Assembly: GCA_945881875.1 (NCBI GenBank)
Contig: CAMCVH010000001.1
Coordinates: 496,001-560,000, forward strand
Direction of reading: 5' to 3'
From: Polynucleobacter meluiroseus
Lineage (GTDB): Bacteria; Pseudomonadota; Gammaproteobacteria; Burkholderiales; Burkholderiaceae
DNA: 64,000 bases
Shown: positions 19,301-27,951 of the stretch, piece after piece
Layout of the letters: the number at the start of each line of letters is the position of its first letter
Numbering within the stretch: position 1 is the stretch's first letter
Position numbers and translations under genes: made by a program
The notes under the pieces: generated by a model
Databases searched by the model: none
The model's input: only the letters and a program-made list of their open reading frames with translations
What the model was told of the DNA's origin: nothing

Positions 19301-19329
19301 AAAAACGCCACATCAGTGGCGTTTTTTTT
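19301..19329. terminator. Bidirectional rho-independent terminator
   Basis: CGCCAC-ATCA-GTGGCG (19306-19321) is flanked by an A run before and eight T residues after, so it works on both strands. It ends the wrbA-DUF2069-oxidase unit and the convergent winged-helix gene. Confidence 0.9.
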
Positions 19330-19346
19330 GGGTGACACTTATTTAC

Positions 19347-19697
19347 TTATTTAGCAGTTGCTTCAATCATGCAGTTTGAAATTTGAGAAAAATATTTCAA
19401 TGCATTTTCTGTTGGCTCAATATATTTTTTACGGCCGTCAGTCTCAATCACGTAAGTCACCATATCTTTGTCACGTAATTGCTTTAAACGTGCATGCAAA
19501 GTTGCAGGTGAGCCAATCTCACGCTTAGCAATTGCATCGCTTACCAAAAGGCGCTCGCCTTTTTTCCACTTAGAGGCCACTTCGTTTAAAAGCTGGTTCT
19601 CAGTCGCATCTAACTTCGGGAAGTTAGGAAGTTCCTCAACAGAACGAACTAGATTGAGGAAGAGAAAGTAGATCTCTTGTAAATCTTTATTTTTCAC
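19347..19697 (-). CDS. Small winged-helix (MarR-like) DNA-binding protein
   Basis: A 116-residue protein with a winged-helix fold: a first helix block (LQEIYFLFLNLVRSVEEL), a recognition region IAKREIGSPATLHARLKQLRDKDMV and a wing with ETDGRKKYIEPTENALKYF. It resembles short MarR-type regulators; ligand and targets are unknown. No ATG begins this domain; a GTG at 19697 with GGAG 11 nt upstream is the best start, and the longer reading frame to 19817 is AT-rich leader with no homologous look. It is convergent with the oxidase gene and divergent from icd across 375 bp. Confidence 0.75.
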   Translation of the reverse strand: MKNKDLQEIYFLFLNLVRSVEELPNFPKLDATENQLLNEVASKWKKGERLLVSDAIAKREIGSPATLHARLKQLRDKDMVTYVIETDGRKKYIEPTENALKYFSQISNCMIEATAK

Positions 19698-19829
19698 TAG
19701 GTTTAAGTCTCCATTAATACTTCTATTTATAATTGTATACAAATAATTAATAAATATAACAAAAATGACATATTTATTATCAGTAAAATTGCTTACTAAT
19801 AAATCTATAAAAATCAATGCACTAAATAT

Positions 19830-19849
19830 AATGTTCTTTAAGGAACATT
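19830..19849. promoter_or_regulatory. Inverted repeat AATGTTC-N6-GAACATT (candidate operator)
   Basis: A perfect 7-bp inverted repeat with a 6-bp spacer, immediately followed by a TATAAAAT-like -10, lies midway in the 375-bp gap between the winged-helix gene and icd. It looks like an operator over a promoter. The rest of the gap (19698-19829 and 19850-20072) is very AT-rich and shows no other clear element apart from a GAGGAATT ribosome site before icd. Confidence 0.4.
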
Positions 19850-20072
19850 CTATAAAATATAAAATAAAAAATATTTAATAGATTATTGGCTTTAGAGTGA
19901 ATATTGCTATTGCGGGTTATTTTAAGGGGTGATTGACGTGAGATTGTGCGAACTAAGACAAGTTAAGGCTGAAGTTGCTCAAAAAACAAACACCTAGATA
20001 AAATATGCAAGGGTAGTCAAAGCTTGAGGGCTTAAAATTGGCACAGTAATCAAAAATTAAGAGGAATTATCA

Positions 20073-22301
20073 ATGGCTTCAAAGAAATCAAAGATTGTTT
20101 ACACGCTCACAGACGAAGCGCCCTATTTAGCAACTGCATCTTTTCTACCGATCATTCGAAGATTCACAGCTCCTGCGGACATTGAAGTTGTTGAAAGTGA
20201 CATCTCAGTCGCAGCCAGGATCATTGCTGCCTTTCCAGAAAAGCTGAAAGAAGATCAGAAAATTGCTGACAATTTAAGTGAGCTTGGCAAGATGACTTTG
20301 TTGCCAGAAACAAACATTATCAAATTACCTAATATCAGCGCTGCTGTTGGTCAGTTGAAAATAGCTATCAAAGAATTGCAATCTCATGGCTATGACATCC
20401 CTGACTTTCCGGAAGACCCGCAAAACGATGCTGAGAAAGAAATTCTTAAGCGCTACTCTAAGTGTTTAGGTAGTGCTGTTAACCCAGTTCTACGTGAAGG
20501 TAACTCAGACCGTCGCGCTCCAGCTGCTGTGAAACGTTATGCTCGTAAAAATCCACACTCAATGGGTAAGTGGAGCCAAGCATCACGCACCCACGTGTCA
20601 CATATGCATGGCGGTGACTTTTACTCTAGCGAAAAATCAATGGTGATACCAAGTGCCTGCAATGTTCGCATGGACTTGGTCACAAAGACTGGTAAAACCA
20701 TCGTTCTAAAAGAGAAAATCCCTCTTTTAGAAGGCGAAATCATTGACAGCATGTTCATGAGCAAAAAAGCTTTGTGCAAGTTTTACGAAGATGAGATACA
20801 AGATGCTTATGAAACTCGTGTGATGTTCTCTCTTCACGTTAAAGCAACGATGATGAAAGTGTCTCACCCGATTGTTTTCGGTCACGCTGTGAAGATTTTC
20901 TATAAAACTGCATTTGATAAACATGCCGCCCTATTTAAAGAATTAGGCGTTAATGCCAACAATGGTTTAAGCAGCGTCTATGAAAAGATTGCGACGCTTC
21001 CAAGCTCTAAGCGTGAAGAGATCATCAATGATCTCCATGCTTGTCATGAGCATCGCCCAGAATTGGCGATGGTTGATTCAGCCAAAGGTATTACCAACCT
21101 CCACTCCCCTAATGATGTGATTGTGGATGCCTCCATGCCGGCCATGATCAGAATTGGCGGCAAGATGTGGGGTGCTGATGGTCGTCCAAAAGACACTAAG
21201 GCTGTGATGCCGGAAAGTACTTTTGCTCGTATCTATCAAGAAATGATTAATTTCTGCAAAACTCACGGCAACTTTGACCCGACAACCATGGGTAGCGTGC
21301 CTAACGTCGGCCTGATGGCTCAACAAGCCGAAGAGTATGGCTCTCACGACAAGACATTTGAGATCGCTGAAGCAGGTATTGCTCGAGTTGTGACGATTGA
21401 TGGTGAAGTATTACTAGAGCAAAATGTTGAAGAAGGCGATATCTGGCGCATGTGCCAATGTAAAGATGCTCCGATTAGAGATTGGGTCAAATTAGCAGTC
21501 ACACGTGCTCGTCAATCCAATACGCCAGCTGTATTTTGGTTAGATGAGTACCGCCCTCATGAAAACGAGTTGATCAAAAAAGTGAATCGCTATCTTAAAG
21601 ATCACGATACAACCGGTCTTGATATCGAGATCATGTCTCAAACACGTGCGATGCGTTACACACTAGAGCGCATCATTCGTGGCAAAGACACGATTTCTGT
21701 AACAGGTAATATTTTGCGTGACTACCTCACAGATTTATTCCCTATTCTTGAGTTAGGTACCAGTGCAAAAATGCTTTCAATCGTTCCATTAATGAATGGT
21801 GGTGGCTTGTTTGAGTCTGGTGCAGGTGGTTCAGCTCCAAAACATGTCAAACAATTGGTTGAAGAAAATCACTTACGCTGGGACTCTTTAGGTGAGTTTT
21901 TGGCCTTAGCAGTTTCAATTGAAGATATTGGTATTAAAAACAACAATAGCAAAGCCAAGTTGTTAGCCAAGACTTTAGATGAGGCGACGGGTCAATTACT
22001 AGAGAACAGAAAATCTCCTTCATCACGTACAGGTGAATTAGATAACCGTGGTAGCCAATTCTATTTAGCGATGTACTGGGCACAAGCACTGGCAGCACAA
22101 ACTGAAGATAAGGAGCTACAAGCTCACTTTGCGCCAATGGCCAAGCAACTGGCTGATAACGAAGAGAAGATCATTGGTGAGCTGAATGCCGCTCAAGGTA
22201 AACCTGTAGATATTGGTGGTTACTTCAAGCCTGATATGAAGAAGCTTGAAGCAGTGATGCGCCCTAGCGCCACATTGAACGCCATCATTAACGGCAAGTA
22301 A
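20073..22301 (+). CDS. icd: Isocitrate dehydrogenase (NADP+), monomeric type
   Basis: A TCA-cycle enzyme oxidising isocitrate to 2-oxoglutarate with NADP. At 742 residues it is the monomeric IDH family, unrelated in sequence length to the 45-kDa dimeric enzyme. Recognisable are [21 protein letters not shown] at the N-terminus, [22 protein letters not shown], the [11 protein letters not shown] segment, and [33 protein letters not shown] precedes the ATG. It has its own terminator. Whether a dimeric IDH is also present elsewhere cannot be seen. Confidence 0.96.
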   Translation: MASKKSKIVYTLTDEAPYLATASFLPIIRRFTAPADIEVVESDISVAARIIAAFPEKLKEDQKIADNLSELGKMTLLPETNIIKLPNISAAVGQLKIAIKELQSHGYDIPDFPEDPQNDAEKEILKRYSKCLGSAVNPVLREGNSDRRAPAAVKRYARKNPHSMGKWSQASRTHVSHMHGGDFYSSEKSMVIPSACNVRMDLVTKTGKTIVLKEKIPLLEGEIIDSMFMSKKALCKFYEDEIQDAYETRVMFSLHVKATMMKVSHPIVFGHAVKIFYKTAFDKHAALFKELGVNANNGLSSVYEKIATLPSSKREEIINDLHACHEHRPELAMVDSAKGITNLHSPNDVIVDASMPAMIRIGGKMWGADGRPKDTKAVMPESTFARIYQEMINFCKTHGNFDPTTMGSVPNVGLMAQQAEEYGSHDKTFEIAEAGIARVVTIDGEVLLEQNVEEGDIWRMCQCKDAPIRDWVKLAVTRARQSNTPAVFWLDEYRPHENELIKKVNRYLKDHDTTGLDIEIMSQTRAMRYTLERIIRGKDTISVTGNILRDYLTDLFPILELGTSAKMLSIVPLMNGGGLFESGAGGSAPKHVKQLVEENHLRWDSLGEFLALAVSIEDIGIKNNNSKAKLLAKTLDEATGQLLENRKSPSSRTGELDNRGSQFYLAMYWAQALAAQTEDKELQAHFAPMAKQLADNEEKIIGELNAAQGKPVDIGGYFKPDMKKLEAVMRPSATLNAIINGK

Positions 22302-22317
22302 TTAGATTCTGTATGAC

Positions 22318-22352
22318 AAAAGCCGGGAGTCTTTAGGACTTCCGGCTTTTTT
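22318..22352. terminator. Rho-independent terminator after icd
   Basis: AGCCGGGAGTC and GACTTCCGGCT (22321-22347) pair with one mismatch around a short loop; A residues precede and seven T residues follow. It serves icd and probably the convergent SOUL gene. Confidence 0.88.
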
Positions 22353-22390
22353 TATTTGTATTTAATACTGATCATTTAAGATGGTTGATC

Positions 22391-23047
22391 TTACTGAACT
22401 GGAATCATGACTTCGTTTCTTCTCCACCAAGGCAATATCCATGGCGGGTTATAACGAGCTAATTGAGGCGCGCCATTAGGGGTGATGTTTTGTGTTTTGA
22501 TCCAAGCGTTTAATTCTTCAGTTCGGGATGTTAGCTTCTCATCATCTACCAAGCCTGAGAATCTTATAACAGCCATCTTTTTAGCTGGCACTTCTTTGAT
22601 CTGAATTTGTGGATTATTAGGCTTAGGTAATGTGTCCATGCGATAGCTACTTGGCATGATGAAGTAGAACACCCATTGACGTTTATCAGCTTCAGATACC
22701 TTCTGCTCGACAACAACAGGTGCCGTCATAGCAATTTTTGCTGACTGCTCCTCCATGACAACTGGTGCAGTCATCGCAATCTTCTCAGACTGTTTGGCTT
22801 GCTTTTGATTATTACCAAATATGAAATCAGCAACTAATTTGAAACCTTTACTAGATGCTTCACTCATCGATCCTTCGACAGTCACTTCTGCAATCAGCTG
22901 ATTTTGATATTGGCGAATTTCAAAATTTTCAGATTTCCTAATGACTTCATAAGTTGGTTCTTCAGTTGCCATAGCAGTGGGTGCCTTTAGACTCAATAAG
23001 AGAATGACTAGGTAAATGACTTTATTGAGATGGTTCGATGGTTTCAT
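22391..23047 (-). CDS. SOUL-family haem-binding protein, exported
   Basis: A 218-residue SOUL/HBP-family protein. A signal peptide covers the first 27 or so residues (VIYLVILLLSLKAPTAMA), so it is periplasmic. The domain begins YEVIRKSENFEIRQYQNQLIAEV and ends NAWIKTQNI and RYNPPWILPWWRRNEV. The family motif KIAMTAPVV is present twice, 15 residues apart, as a tandem duplication. ATG at 23047 is chosen over a TTG two codons upstream. The function of bacterial SOUL proteins is not well established. It lies 43 bp after the nemA-like gene and may share its transcript. Confidence 0.85.
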   Translation of the reverse strand: MKPSNHLNKVIYLVILLLSLKAPTAMATEEPTYEVIRKSENFEIRQYQNQLIAEVTVEGSMSEASSKGFKLVADFIFGNNQKQAKQSEKIAMTAPVVMEEQSAKIAMTAPVVVEQKVSEADKRQWVFYFIMPSSYRMDTLPKPNNPQIQIKEVPAKKMAVIRFSGLVDDEKLTSRTEELNAWIKTQNITPNGAPQLARYNPPWILPWWRRNEVMIPVQ

Positions 23048-23090
23048 ATTCAAAAAGGTTCAATCTATTAGTAAGAACTTCTCAAACGTA

Positions 23091-24185
23091 TTAGCTAAGT
23101 GCCGGATAATCTGTATAGCCTGCCGGGCCTGGCAAATAAAAGGTATTGGGGTCAGCTTTATTTAAAGGTGCATTGGCTTTTAGTCTTTGTACTAAATCAG
23201 GGTTGGCGATAAACAGACGACCAAACGCAACAGCGTCGGCATGACCGGTTTCTACCGCATCAATAGCCATCTGACGATCATAGCCATTATTGGCGATATA
23301 AGTCCCCTTAAAGGTCTCTCTAGCCCATTGATTGTCAAAGCCTGGCACATCACGTGAACCACCGGTAGACCCCTCAATAAAGTGAATGAAAGCTATTCCA
23401 CGCTTATTGAGTGCTTTAACTAAATGGCCAAATACTGATTGTGGCTTGCTATCAGAGATGTCATTGAATGGGGTGACTGGTGATAAACGGATGCCTACAC
23501 GCCCTGCTCCAATTTCTTTAGCAACTGCATCGACTATCTCTAAGGCGAAGCGACATCTATTTTCAATTGATCCGCCATAATTATCAGTTCTATGGTTAGT
23601 GCTATCTCTAATAAATTGATCAATCAAATACCCATTAGCACCATGGATCTCAACACCATCAAAACCAGCACGTATGGCATTAGCAGCACCACAACGGAAT
23701 TGTTCAACAACTTGAGCAATTTCTGATTCGGTTAATGCGTGCGGAGTTGGAATATCCACCTTACCTGCATGGGTGTAAGCCACCGCATTGGGGGCAATTG
23801 CTGAAGGTGCAATAGGCTCTTCACCACCCGTTAAATCAGAATGGGAAATACGTCCCACGTGCCAAATTTGAGCAATGATTTTTGAACCTGCATCATGAAC
23901 TGCTTTAGTAATTAATTTCCACCCGTCAACTTGAGCATCAGAGTAAATACCAGGAGTAGCCATATATCCCTTGCCAGCTGGTGAGACCTGAGTTCCCTCA
24001 CTGATGATCAAACCCGCATTGCTACGTTGACGGTAATAATCAATGTTCATAGCGCTACCAGGAATATCCCCAGCAGGCTCATCCGCACGACAACGAGTCA
24101 AAGGCGCCATCACCACACGGTTAGCTAACTCGATATCGCCAATACGTATCGGTTGAAATAGTTTTTCTGAATGCTGGTTTGACAC
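23091..24185 (-). CDS. Old yellow enzyme family alkene reductase (NemA-like)
   Basis: An FMN enzyme of 364 residues that reduces activated C=C bonds with NAD(P)H. It has ANRVVMAPLTRCRAD at the start, AQIWHVGRISH, the active-site pair in VEIHGANGYLIDQF, and TDNYGGSIENRCRF. It matches N-ethylmaleimide reductase-type proteins; natural substrate unknown. The start is GTG at 24185 with GGAG 7 nt upstream. It is the first gene of a short unit with the SOUL gene downstream. Confidence 0.92.
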   Translation of the reverse strand: MSNQHSEKLFQPIRIGDIELANRVVMAPLTRCRADEPAGDIPGSAMNIDYYRQRSNAGLIISEGTQVSPAGKGYMATPGIYSDAQVDGWKLITKAVHDAGSKIIAQIWHVGRISHSDLTGGEEPIAPSAIAPNAVAYTHAGKVDIPTPHALTESEIAQVVEQFRCGAANAIRAGFDGVEIHGANGYLIDQFIRDSTNHRTDNYGGSIENRCRFALEIVDAVAKEIGAGRVGIRLSPVTPFNDISDSKPQSVFGHLVKALNKRGIAFIHFIEGSTGGSRDVPGFDNQWARETFKGTYIANNGYDRQMAIDAVETGHADAVAFGRLFIANPDLVQRLKANAPLNKADPNTFYLPGPAGYTDYPALS

Positions 24186-24242
24186 AGGGAGTCTCCGTTT
24201 TTTATTGTTTGTTTTTGTGTTTATGTTATCGATGTTTTAAGC

Positions 24243-24968
24243 TCAATTGTAGTCGCCAAAGGATGATGTCCTTAAAATAGCTTGGCGAGCTTGATCAGCT
24301 GTCTCTTGGCGAGAGCCCTGAGCTAATTGAGGTGCGCACACTTCAATATGGGCCACGATCTGATCTGATTGCATAATTAGCTTAAGAGAATCGATCAGTC
24401 CCATATCACCAATAAAAGCTGTTCTATCAGAGTATTTTTGGTTTTCTTGATAGCTAAGTGCAATTGGCACAATCTTTAACTCTGAATGAGCCACCGCTTC
24501 AAATAAGTTACTTCTGAATTCTAAAAGTTGGCGGCCATCACTGGATGTTCCCTCTGGAAAAATACAAACTGGCTGCCGCGCCTGAAGTTGGCTTTTAATT
24601 TCCTGAATCACTCTTTTCAAATCTGATAGTTTTTCTCTTTTGACAAAAATAGTGCCGATCATTTTTGCAATCCATCCAAAGATAGGCCAATTGGCAACAT
24701 TCGCTTTAGCAACAAAAACTACAGGTTTCATCGTATTAATGACATGAATATCTAACCAAGAGATGTGATTTGAAACCACTAAAAAGCCTTGTTGACTATC
24801 AATGAAAGTCTGATCCCCATGGATAACTACTTTAATTTTTAATATTTTTAATAGTCGTCGTGACCAAGATTGAATGAAATGAGCCCTGATTTGTGGGCTC
24901 AGGAACACAAAAAATAACAGCTTTAGCAACGCGCTGAGCACATGAAGGATGAGTAATAAAGGTTTCAT
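24243..24968 (-). CDS. Lysophospholipid-type acyltransferase, candidate OlsA
   Basis: A PlsC-family O-acyltransferase of 241 residues with an N-terminal membrane helix (LLLILHVLSALLKLLFFVFL), the catalytic HX4D in NHISWLDI and the substrate motif FPEGTSSDG. The family acylates lysophosphatidic acid, but also lyso-ornithine lipid (OlsA). Here it is divergent from plcP-agt-olsB across a shared, nearly palindromic Pho box, so I infer the OlsA role: adding the second acyl chain to the product of the neighbouring OlsB. An ordinary PlsC role is the alternative. The ATG at 24968 is chosen because longer starts would run through the Pho box. Confidence 0.8.
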   Translation of the reverse strand: MKPLLLILHVLSALLKLLFFVFLSPQIRAHFIQSWSRRLLKILKIKVVIHGDQTFIDSQQGFLVVSNHISWLDIHVINTMKPVVFVAKANVANWPIFGWIAKMIGTIFVKREKLSDLKRVIQEIKSQLQARQPVCIFPEGTSSDGRQLLEFRSNLFEAVAHSELKIVPIALSYQENQKYSDRTAFIGDMGLIDSLKLIMQSDQIVAHIEVCAPQLAQGSRQETADQARQAILRTSSFGDYN

Positions 24969-24989
24969 AGTGTGAAGAATCTCATATGA

Positions 24990-25020
24990 CTGTGTCATCA
25001 ATATGACACAGATTTGACAT
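24990..25020. promoter_or_regulatory. Bidirectional Pho box between olsA-like gene and plcP
   Basis: On the plus strand GTGTCAT, ATGACAC and TTGACAT follow each other every 11 bp (24992-25020); on the minus strand the same bases read ATGTCAA, GTGTCAT, ATGACAC at the same period. The centre is a 9-bp inverted repeat CTGTGTCAT-CAAT-ATGACACAG (24990-25011). The PhoB consensus is CTGTCAT repeated every 11 bp, so one site can serve both divergent genes. Confidence 0.75.
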
Positions 25021-25055
25021 CTTACTTTAAAATATGTCAGGCTAAATATCAACTC

Positions 25056-25883
25056 ATGAATCAATACAGAGCGATTTGGATCTCAGACATCCACCTAGGC
25101 ACAGCAGGTTGCCAAGCGAAGTATCTCCTAGATTTCTTAAAACACAATGAGGCCGATAAGTTTTACTTAGTTGGCGACATCATTGATGGCTGGCAACTCA
25201 GAAAACGCTGGTACTGGCCACAATCACATAATGACGTGGTTCAAAAATTATTACGTAAGGCACGTAAAGGTGCAGAGGTCATCTATATTCCTGGCAACCA
25301 CGATGAGATGGCTCGTCAGTTTATTGGTATGAACTTGGGTGACATTCGTATTGAGGGAGAGGTCATTCACGTGATGGCTGATGGCAGACGTCTATGGGTC
25401 ACTCATGGCGACCTATTTGACGGGGTGATGCAATACGCTAAATGGTTGGCCTATGTGGGCGACTCACTTTATACATTCATTTTATGGGTCAACCGTTGGT
25501 TCAACAATATTAGAACCAGGTTGGGGCTTAACTACTGGTCTTTGTCCCAATACCTCAAGCACTCTGTCAAAAATGCAGTCAGTTTTATTGCTGATTTTGA
25601 AAAGATCATGGCACGTGAAGCGCGTATTAGAGGCTGTGATGGTGTCGTATGTGGTCATATCCATAAAGCAGAAATACGCATGATCGATAACATCTTGTAC
25701 TGCAATGATGGCGACTGGGTAGAAAGTCTAACGGCGCTAGTAGAAGATATGAATGGCGAGCTCAGAATTGTTCACTGGCCCATCATACTAGAGGACAAAA
25801 AAGAAAGTATTGCGATGAGCACTGAAGTTGAAACAACTCAGATCGCTACTTCAATGAATCAAACTAAGGTGGAGACTGTATGA
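25056..25883 (+). CDS. plcP: PlcP-type phospholipase C (metallophosphoesterase)
   Basis: PlcP degrades phospholipids to diacylglycerol during phosphate starvation, freeing phosphate and giving the acceptor for glycolipid synthesis. The 275-residue protein has the metallophosphoesterase set DIHLG, GDIIDGW, GNHDE and CGHIHKAE, plus the segment YWPQSHNDVVQKLLRKARKG and LGLNYWSLSQYLKHSVKNAV, which I recognise from rhizobial PlcP. Such proteins are often misannotated as LpxH (UDP-2,3-diacylglucosamine hydrolase). ATG at 25056 lies 36 bp after the Pho box; an upstream in-frame ATG at 25014 falls inside the box. The stop overlaps the agt start (ATGA). Confidence 0.88.
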   Translation: MNQYRAIWISDIHLGTAGCQAKYLLDFLKHNEADKFYLVGDIIDGWQLRKRWYWPQSHNDVVQKLLRKARKGAEVIYIPGNHDEMARQFIGMNLGDIRIEGEVIHVMADGRRLWVTHGDLFDGVMQYAKWLAYVGDSLYTFILWVNRWFNNIRTRLGLNYWSLSQYLKHSVKNAVSFIADFEKIMAREARIRGCDGVVCGHIHKAEIRMIDNILYCNDGDWVESLTALVEDMNGELRIVHWPIILEDKKESIAMSTEVETTQIATSMNQTKVETV

Positions 25884-26896
25884 AGATTATGATCGTCACG
25901 GATGCATGGGAGCCACAAGTAAACGGTGTTGTTAGAACACTTAAGCAAACAATGCATGAGCTTAGAAAACTAGGTCATGAAATTGAAATGATTACACCGC
26001 TTGGATTCAAAACAATTCCATGCCCTACCTACCCTGATATCTCTCTATCACTTTTTCCAGGTAAAAAAGTCGTACAAAAAATGACGGATTTTGAACCAGA
26101 TGCCATTCATATTGCCACTGAGGGGCCTCTTGGTATTGCAGCAAGATCTTATGCCCTTAAAAATAAGCTTCCATTTACCACGGCCTATCACACGCGCTTC
26201 CCAGAGTATGTTAAGGCCAGAACTGGTATCCCTCTAGCAATCACTTATAAATTTTTACGCTGGTTCCATGATCCATCGTTGGCATTAATGGCACCAACAG
26301 AAGTTGTGATTAAAGATCTTAAGCACTATGGTTTTACCAATACAGTTCTTTGGACAAGAGGTGTTGATCTGGATGTTTTTAAAATGCAAGAATCCAGAAC
26401 TCTTGATTCTGATCCCCCAATCTTCTTGTGTGTAGGGCGTGTCGCCGTTGAAAAGAATATTGAGGCATTTTTAGAGCTAAAACTTCCAGGATCTAAATGG
26501 GTTGTTGGTGATGGTCCAGCACTTGAATGGCTCAAGAATAAATACCCTCATGTGAATTACTTAGGTGTTTTACAGCAAGAGGCACTGGCAAAGGTCTACG
26601 CTGCTGCTGATGTATTTGTGTTCCCAAGTAAGACTGATACCTTCGGCTTGGTTTTACTTGAAGCCATGGCTTGCGGTTTGCCAGTGGCAGCCTTCCCAGT
26701 CACAGGTCCTATCGATGTTTTGGGAGATTCTGAGGCTGGTGTAATGCGTGAGAATCTACAAGAAGCTTGTTTATTAGCTTTAAGAATCCCCAAAGCGGAA
26801 GCAAGGAAGCATGCTGAGAAATTTTCCTGGAAAGTTGCCAGCGAACAGTTTCTTGACCACTTAAAGCCTAAAAGTAGTCATACAACTGTCAATTAA
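25880..26896 (+). CDS. agt: Agt-type glycosyltransferase (diacylglycerol glycosyltransferase)
   Basis: A family-4, GT-B fold glycosyltransferase of 338 residues. Agt enzymes put glucose or glucuronic acid on diacylglycerol to make the glycolipids that replace phospholipids. The protein opens IVTDAWEPQVNGVVRTL, continues CPTYPDISLSLFPG, and has HIATEGPLGIAAR, TAYHTRFPEYVKARTGIP, LWTRGVDLDVF, VGRVAVEKN and the donor motif SKTDTFGLVLLEAMACG. This sequence pattern and the 4-bp overlap with plcP make the Agt call strong; the sugar specificity cannot be read. Its 3' end carries the Pho box for olsB. Confidence 0.87.
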   Translation: MKIMIVTDAWEPQVNGVVRTLKQTMHELRKLGHEIEMITPLGFKTIPCPTYPDISLSLFPGKKVVQKMTDFEPDAIHIATEGPLGIAARSYALKNKLPFTTAYHTRFPEYVKARTGIPLAITYKFLRWFHDPSLALMAPTEVVIKDLKHYGFTNTVLWTRGVDLDVFKMQESRTLDSDPPIFLCVGRVAVEKNIEAFLELKLPGSKWVVGDGPALEWLKNKYPHVNYLGVLQQEALAKVYAAADVFVFPSKTDTFGLVLLEAMACGLPVAAFPVTGPIDVLGDSEAGVMRENLQEACLLALRIPKAEARKHAEKFSWKVASEQFLDHLKPKSSHTTVN

Positions 26897-26914
26897 TAGT
26901 CATCAATTTGACAT
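26886..26914 (+). promoter_or_regulatory. Pho box upstream of olsB, inside the 3' end of agt
   Basis: CTGTCAA-TTAA-TAGTCAT-CAAT-TTGACAT gives three PhoB half-sites with an exact 11-bp period. It overlaps the last agt codons and stop. A TATATT -10 follows at 26925-26930, 10 bp after the last unit, which is the usual Pho promoter spacing. Confidence 0.78.
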
Positions 26915-26966
26915 AAATTCTATTTATATTTGAAGATATTATTAAGTTTAAATAAAAGGCGAGTAT

Positions 26967-27884
26967 ATGAAAGATCTACCAAATCCATGGTTATCGCTGA
27001 CTGACTCACTCACTAAGCCTAGTCTAGTTAAAACAATCATGAAAAAGAATCCTTTCAAAAAGATCTTTAAAGAGAAGATTGCTCGCTTACTCCCAGTAAA
27101 ATCCTTAAAAAATCCTAATGCTCAAGTTGAAATCGGTGCTCCTGCGGTTCATTCCAACTCAGCCAAGCAAAGCCCTATTTCTATTAGCTGGGCACGCCAT
27201 CAAGATGAAGTACGTGAAGCCCAGCGTTTACGTTATAAAGTATTTGCCGAAGAAATGGGTGCAACGTTAAAGCCATCTGCTGAGGGTTTAGACGTTGATA
27301 TTTTTGATGATTTCTGCGAGCACTTAATCATTCGAGACACTGAGTCACTCAAAGTGATCGGTACTTACCGCGTATTACCACCGCACCAAGCTAAGCAAAT
27401 GGGTTGCTTCTATTCAGACTCAGAGTTTGATTTGACACGTTTACGTCACCTCCGTCACAAGATGGTTGAAGTAGGACGTTCATGTGTTCACCGTGATTAC
27501 CGCTCTGGTGGAGTAATTATGGCTTTGTGGAGTGGTTTAGGTCAGTACATGAAGAAGAATGATTACGAAATCATGTTGGGTTGCGCTAGTGTTCAAATGG
27601 TTGATGGTGGTCACTACGCTGCTAGTTTGTCAACCATGCTGAACGCAAGCCACTTAACTGACATTGAATACCGTGTGTTCCCTCGTTTAGCCCTTCCTGT
27701 TGAAGAATTAAATAATCAACTTGAAGTTGAGCCGCCTGCTTTGATCAAAGGTTATTTACGTCTTGGCGCTAAGGTTTGTGGCAATCCAGCTTGGGATCCT
27801 GACTTTAATACGGCTGATTTCCTCACCATGTTGCGCATGGAGGATATTCACCCAAGATATGCAAAGCACTTTTTAGGTCAATAA
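26967..27884 (+). CDS. olsB: OlsB-type N-acyltransferase (ornithine lipid synthesis)
   Basis: A GNAT-fold acyltransferase of 305 residues. OlsB transfers a 3-hydroxyacyl group from acyl-ACP to ornithine, the first step to phosphorus-free ornithine lipid. Key segments are EAQRLRYKVFAEEMGA, DIFDDFCEHLIIRD, IGTYRVLPPHQAKQ, FYSDSEFDL, EVGRSCVHRDYRSGG and LGCASVQMVDG. The first 70 residues form a basic, weakly conserved extension. GGCGAG lies before the ATG. It follows plcP-agt but has its own Pho box. Annotation as hemolysin-like GNAT is common for this family; context favours OlsB. Confidence 0.83.
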   Translation: MKDLPNPWLSLTDSLTKPSLVKTIMKKNPFKKIFKEKIARLLPVKSLKNPNAQVEIGAPAVHSNSAKQSPISISWARHQDEVREAQRLRYKVFAEEMGATLKPSAEGLDVDIFDDFCEHLIIRDTESLKVIGTYRVLPPHQAKQMGCFYSDSEFDLTRLRHLRHKMVEVGRSCVHRDYRSGGVIMALWSGLGQYMKKNDYEIMLGCASVQMVDGGHYAASLSTMLNASHLTDIEYRVFPRLALPVEELNNQLEVEPPALIKGYLRLGAKVCGNPAWDPDFNTADFLTMLRMEDIHPRYAKHFLGQ

Positions 27885-27910
27885 CTTTTAGTTCAGTTGA
27901 TTAATATAGA

Positions 27911-27943
27911 AAGAGCCCTTCAATTGAAGGGCTCTTATTTTTT
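27911..27943. terminator. Bidirectional terminator between olsB and ppx
   Basis: AAGAGCCCTTC and its exact complement (27911-27936) form a long perfect stem around AATT, followed by ATTTTTTT on the plus strand. It ends olsB and the convergent ppx. Confidence 0.9.
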
Positions 27944-27951
27944 TACTTTAA

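Noticed and set aside
19698-19817. N-terminal extension of the winged-helix protein
   Set aside because: The added stretch is a translation of AT-rich DNA (many I, N, Y, F) with no domain; the GTG at 19697 fits the family better.
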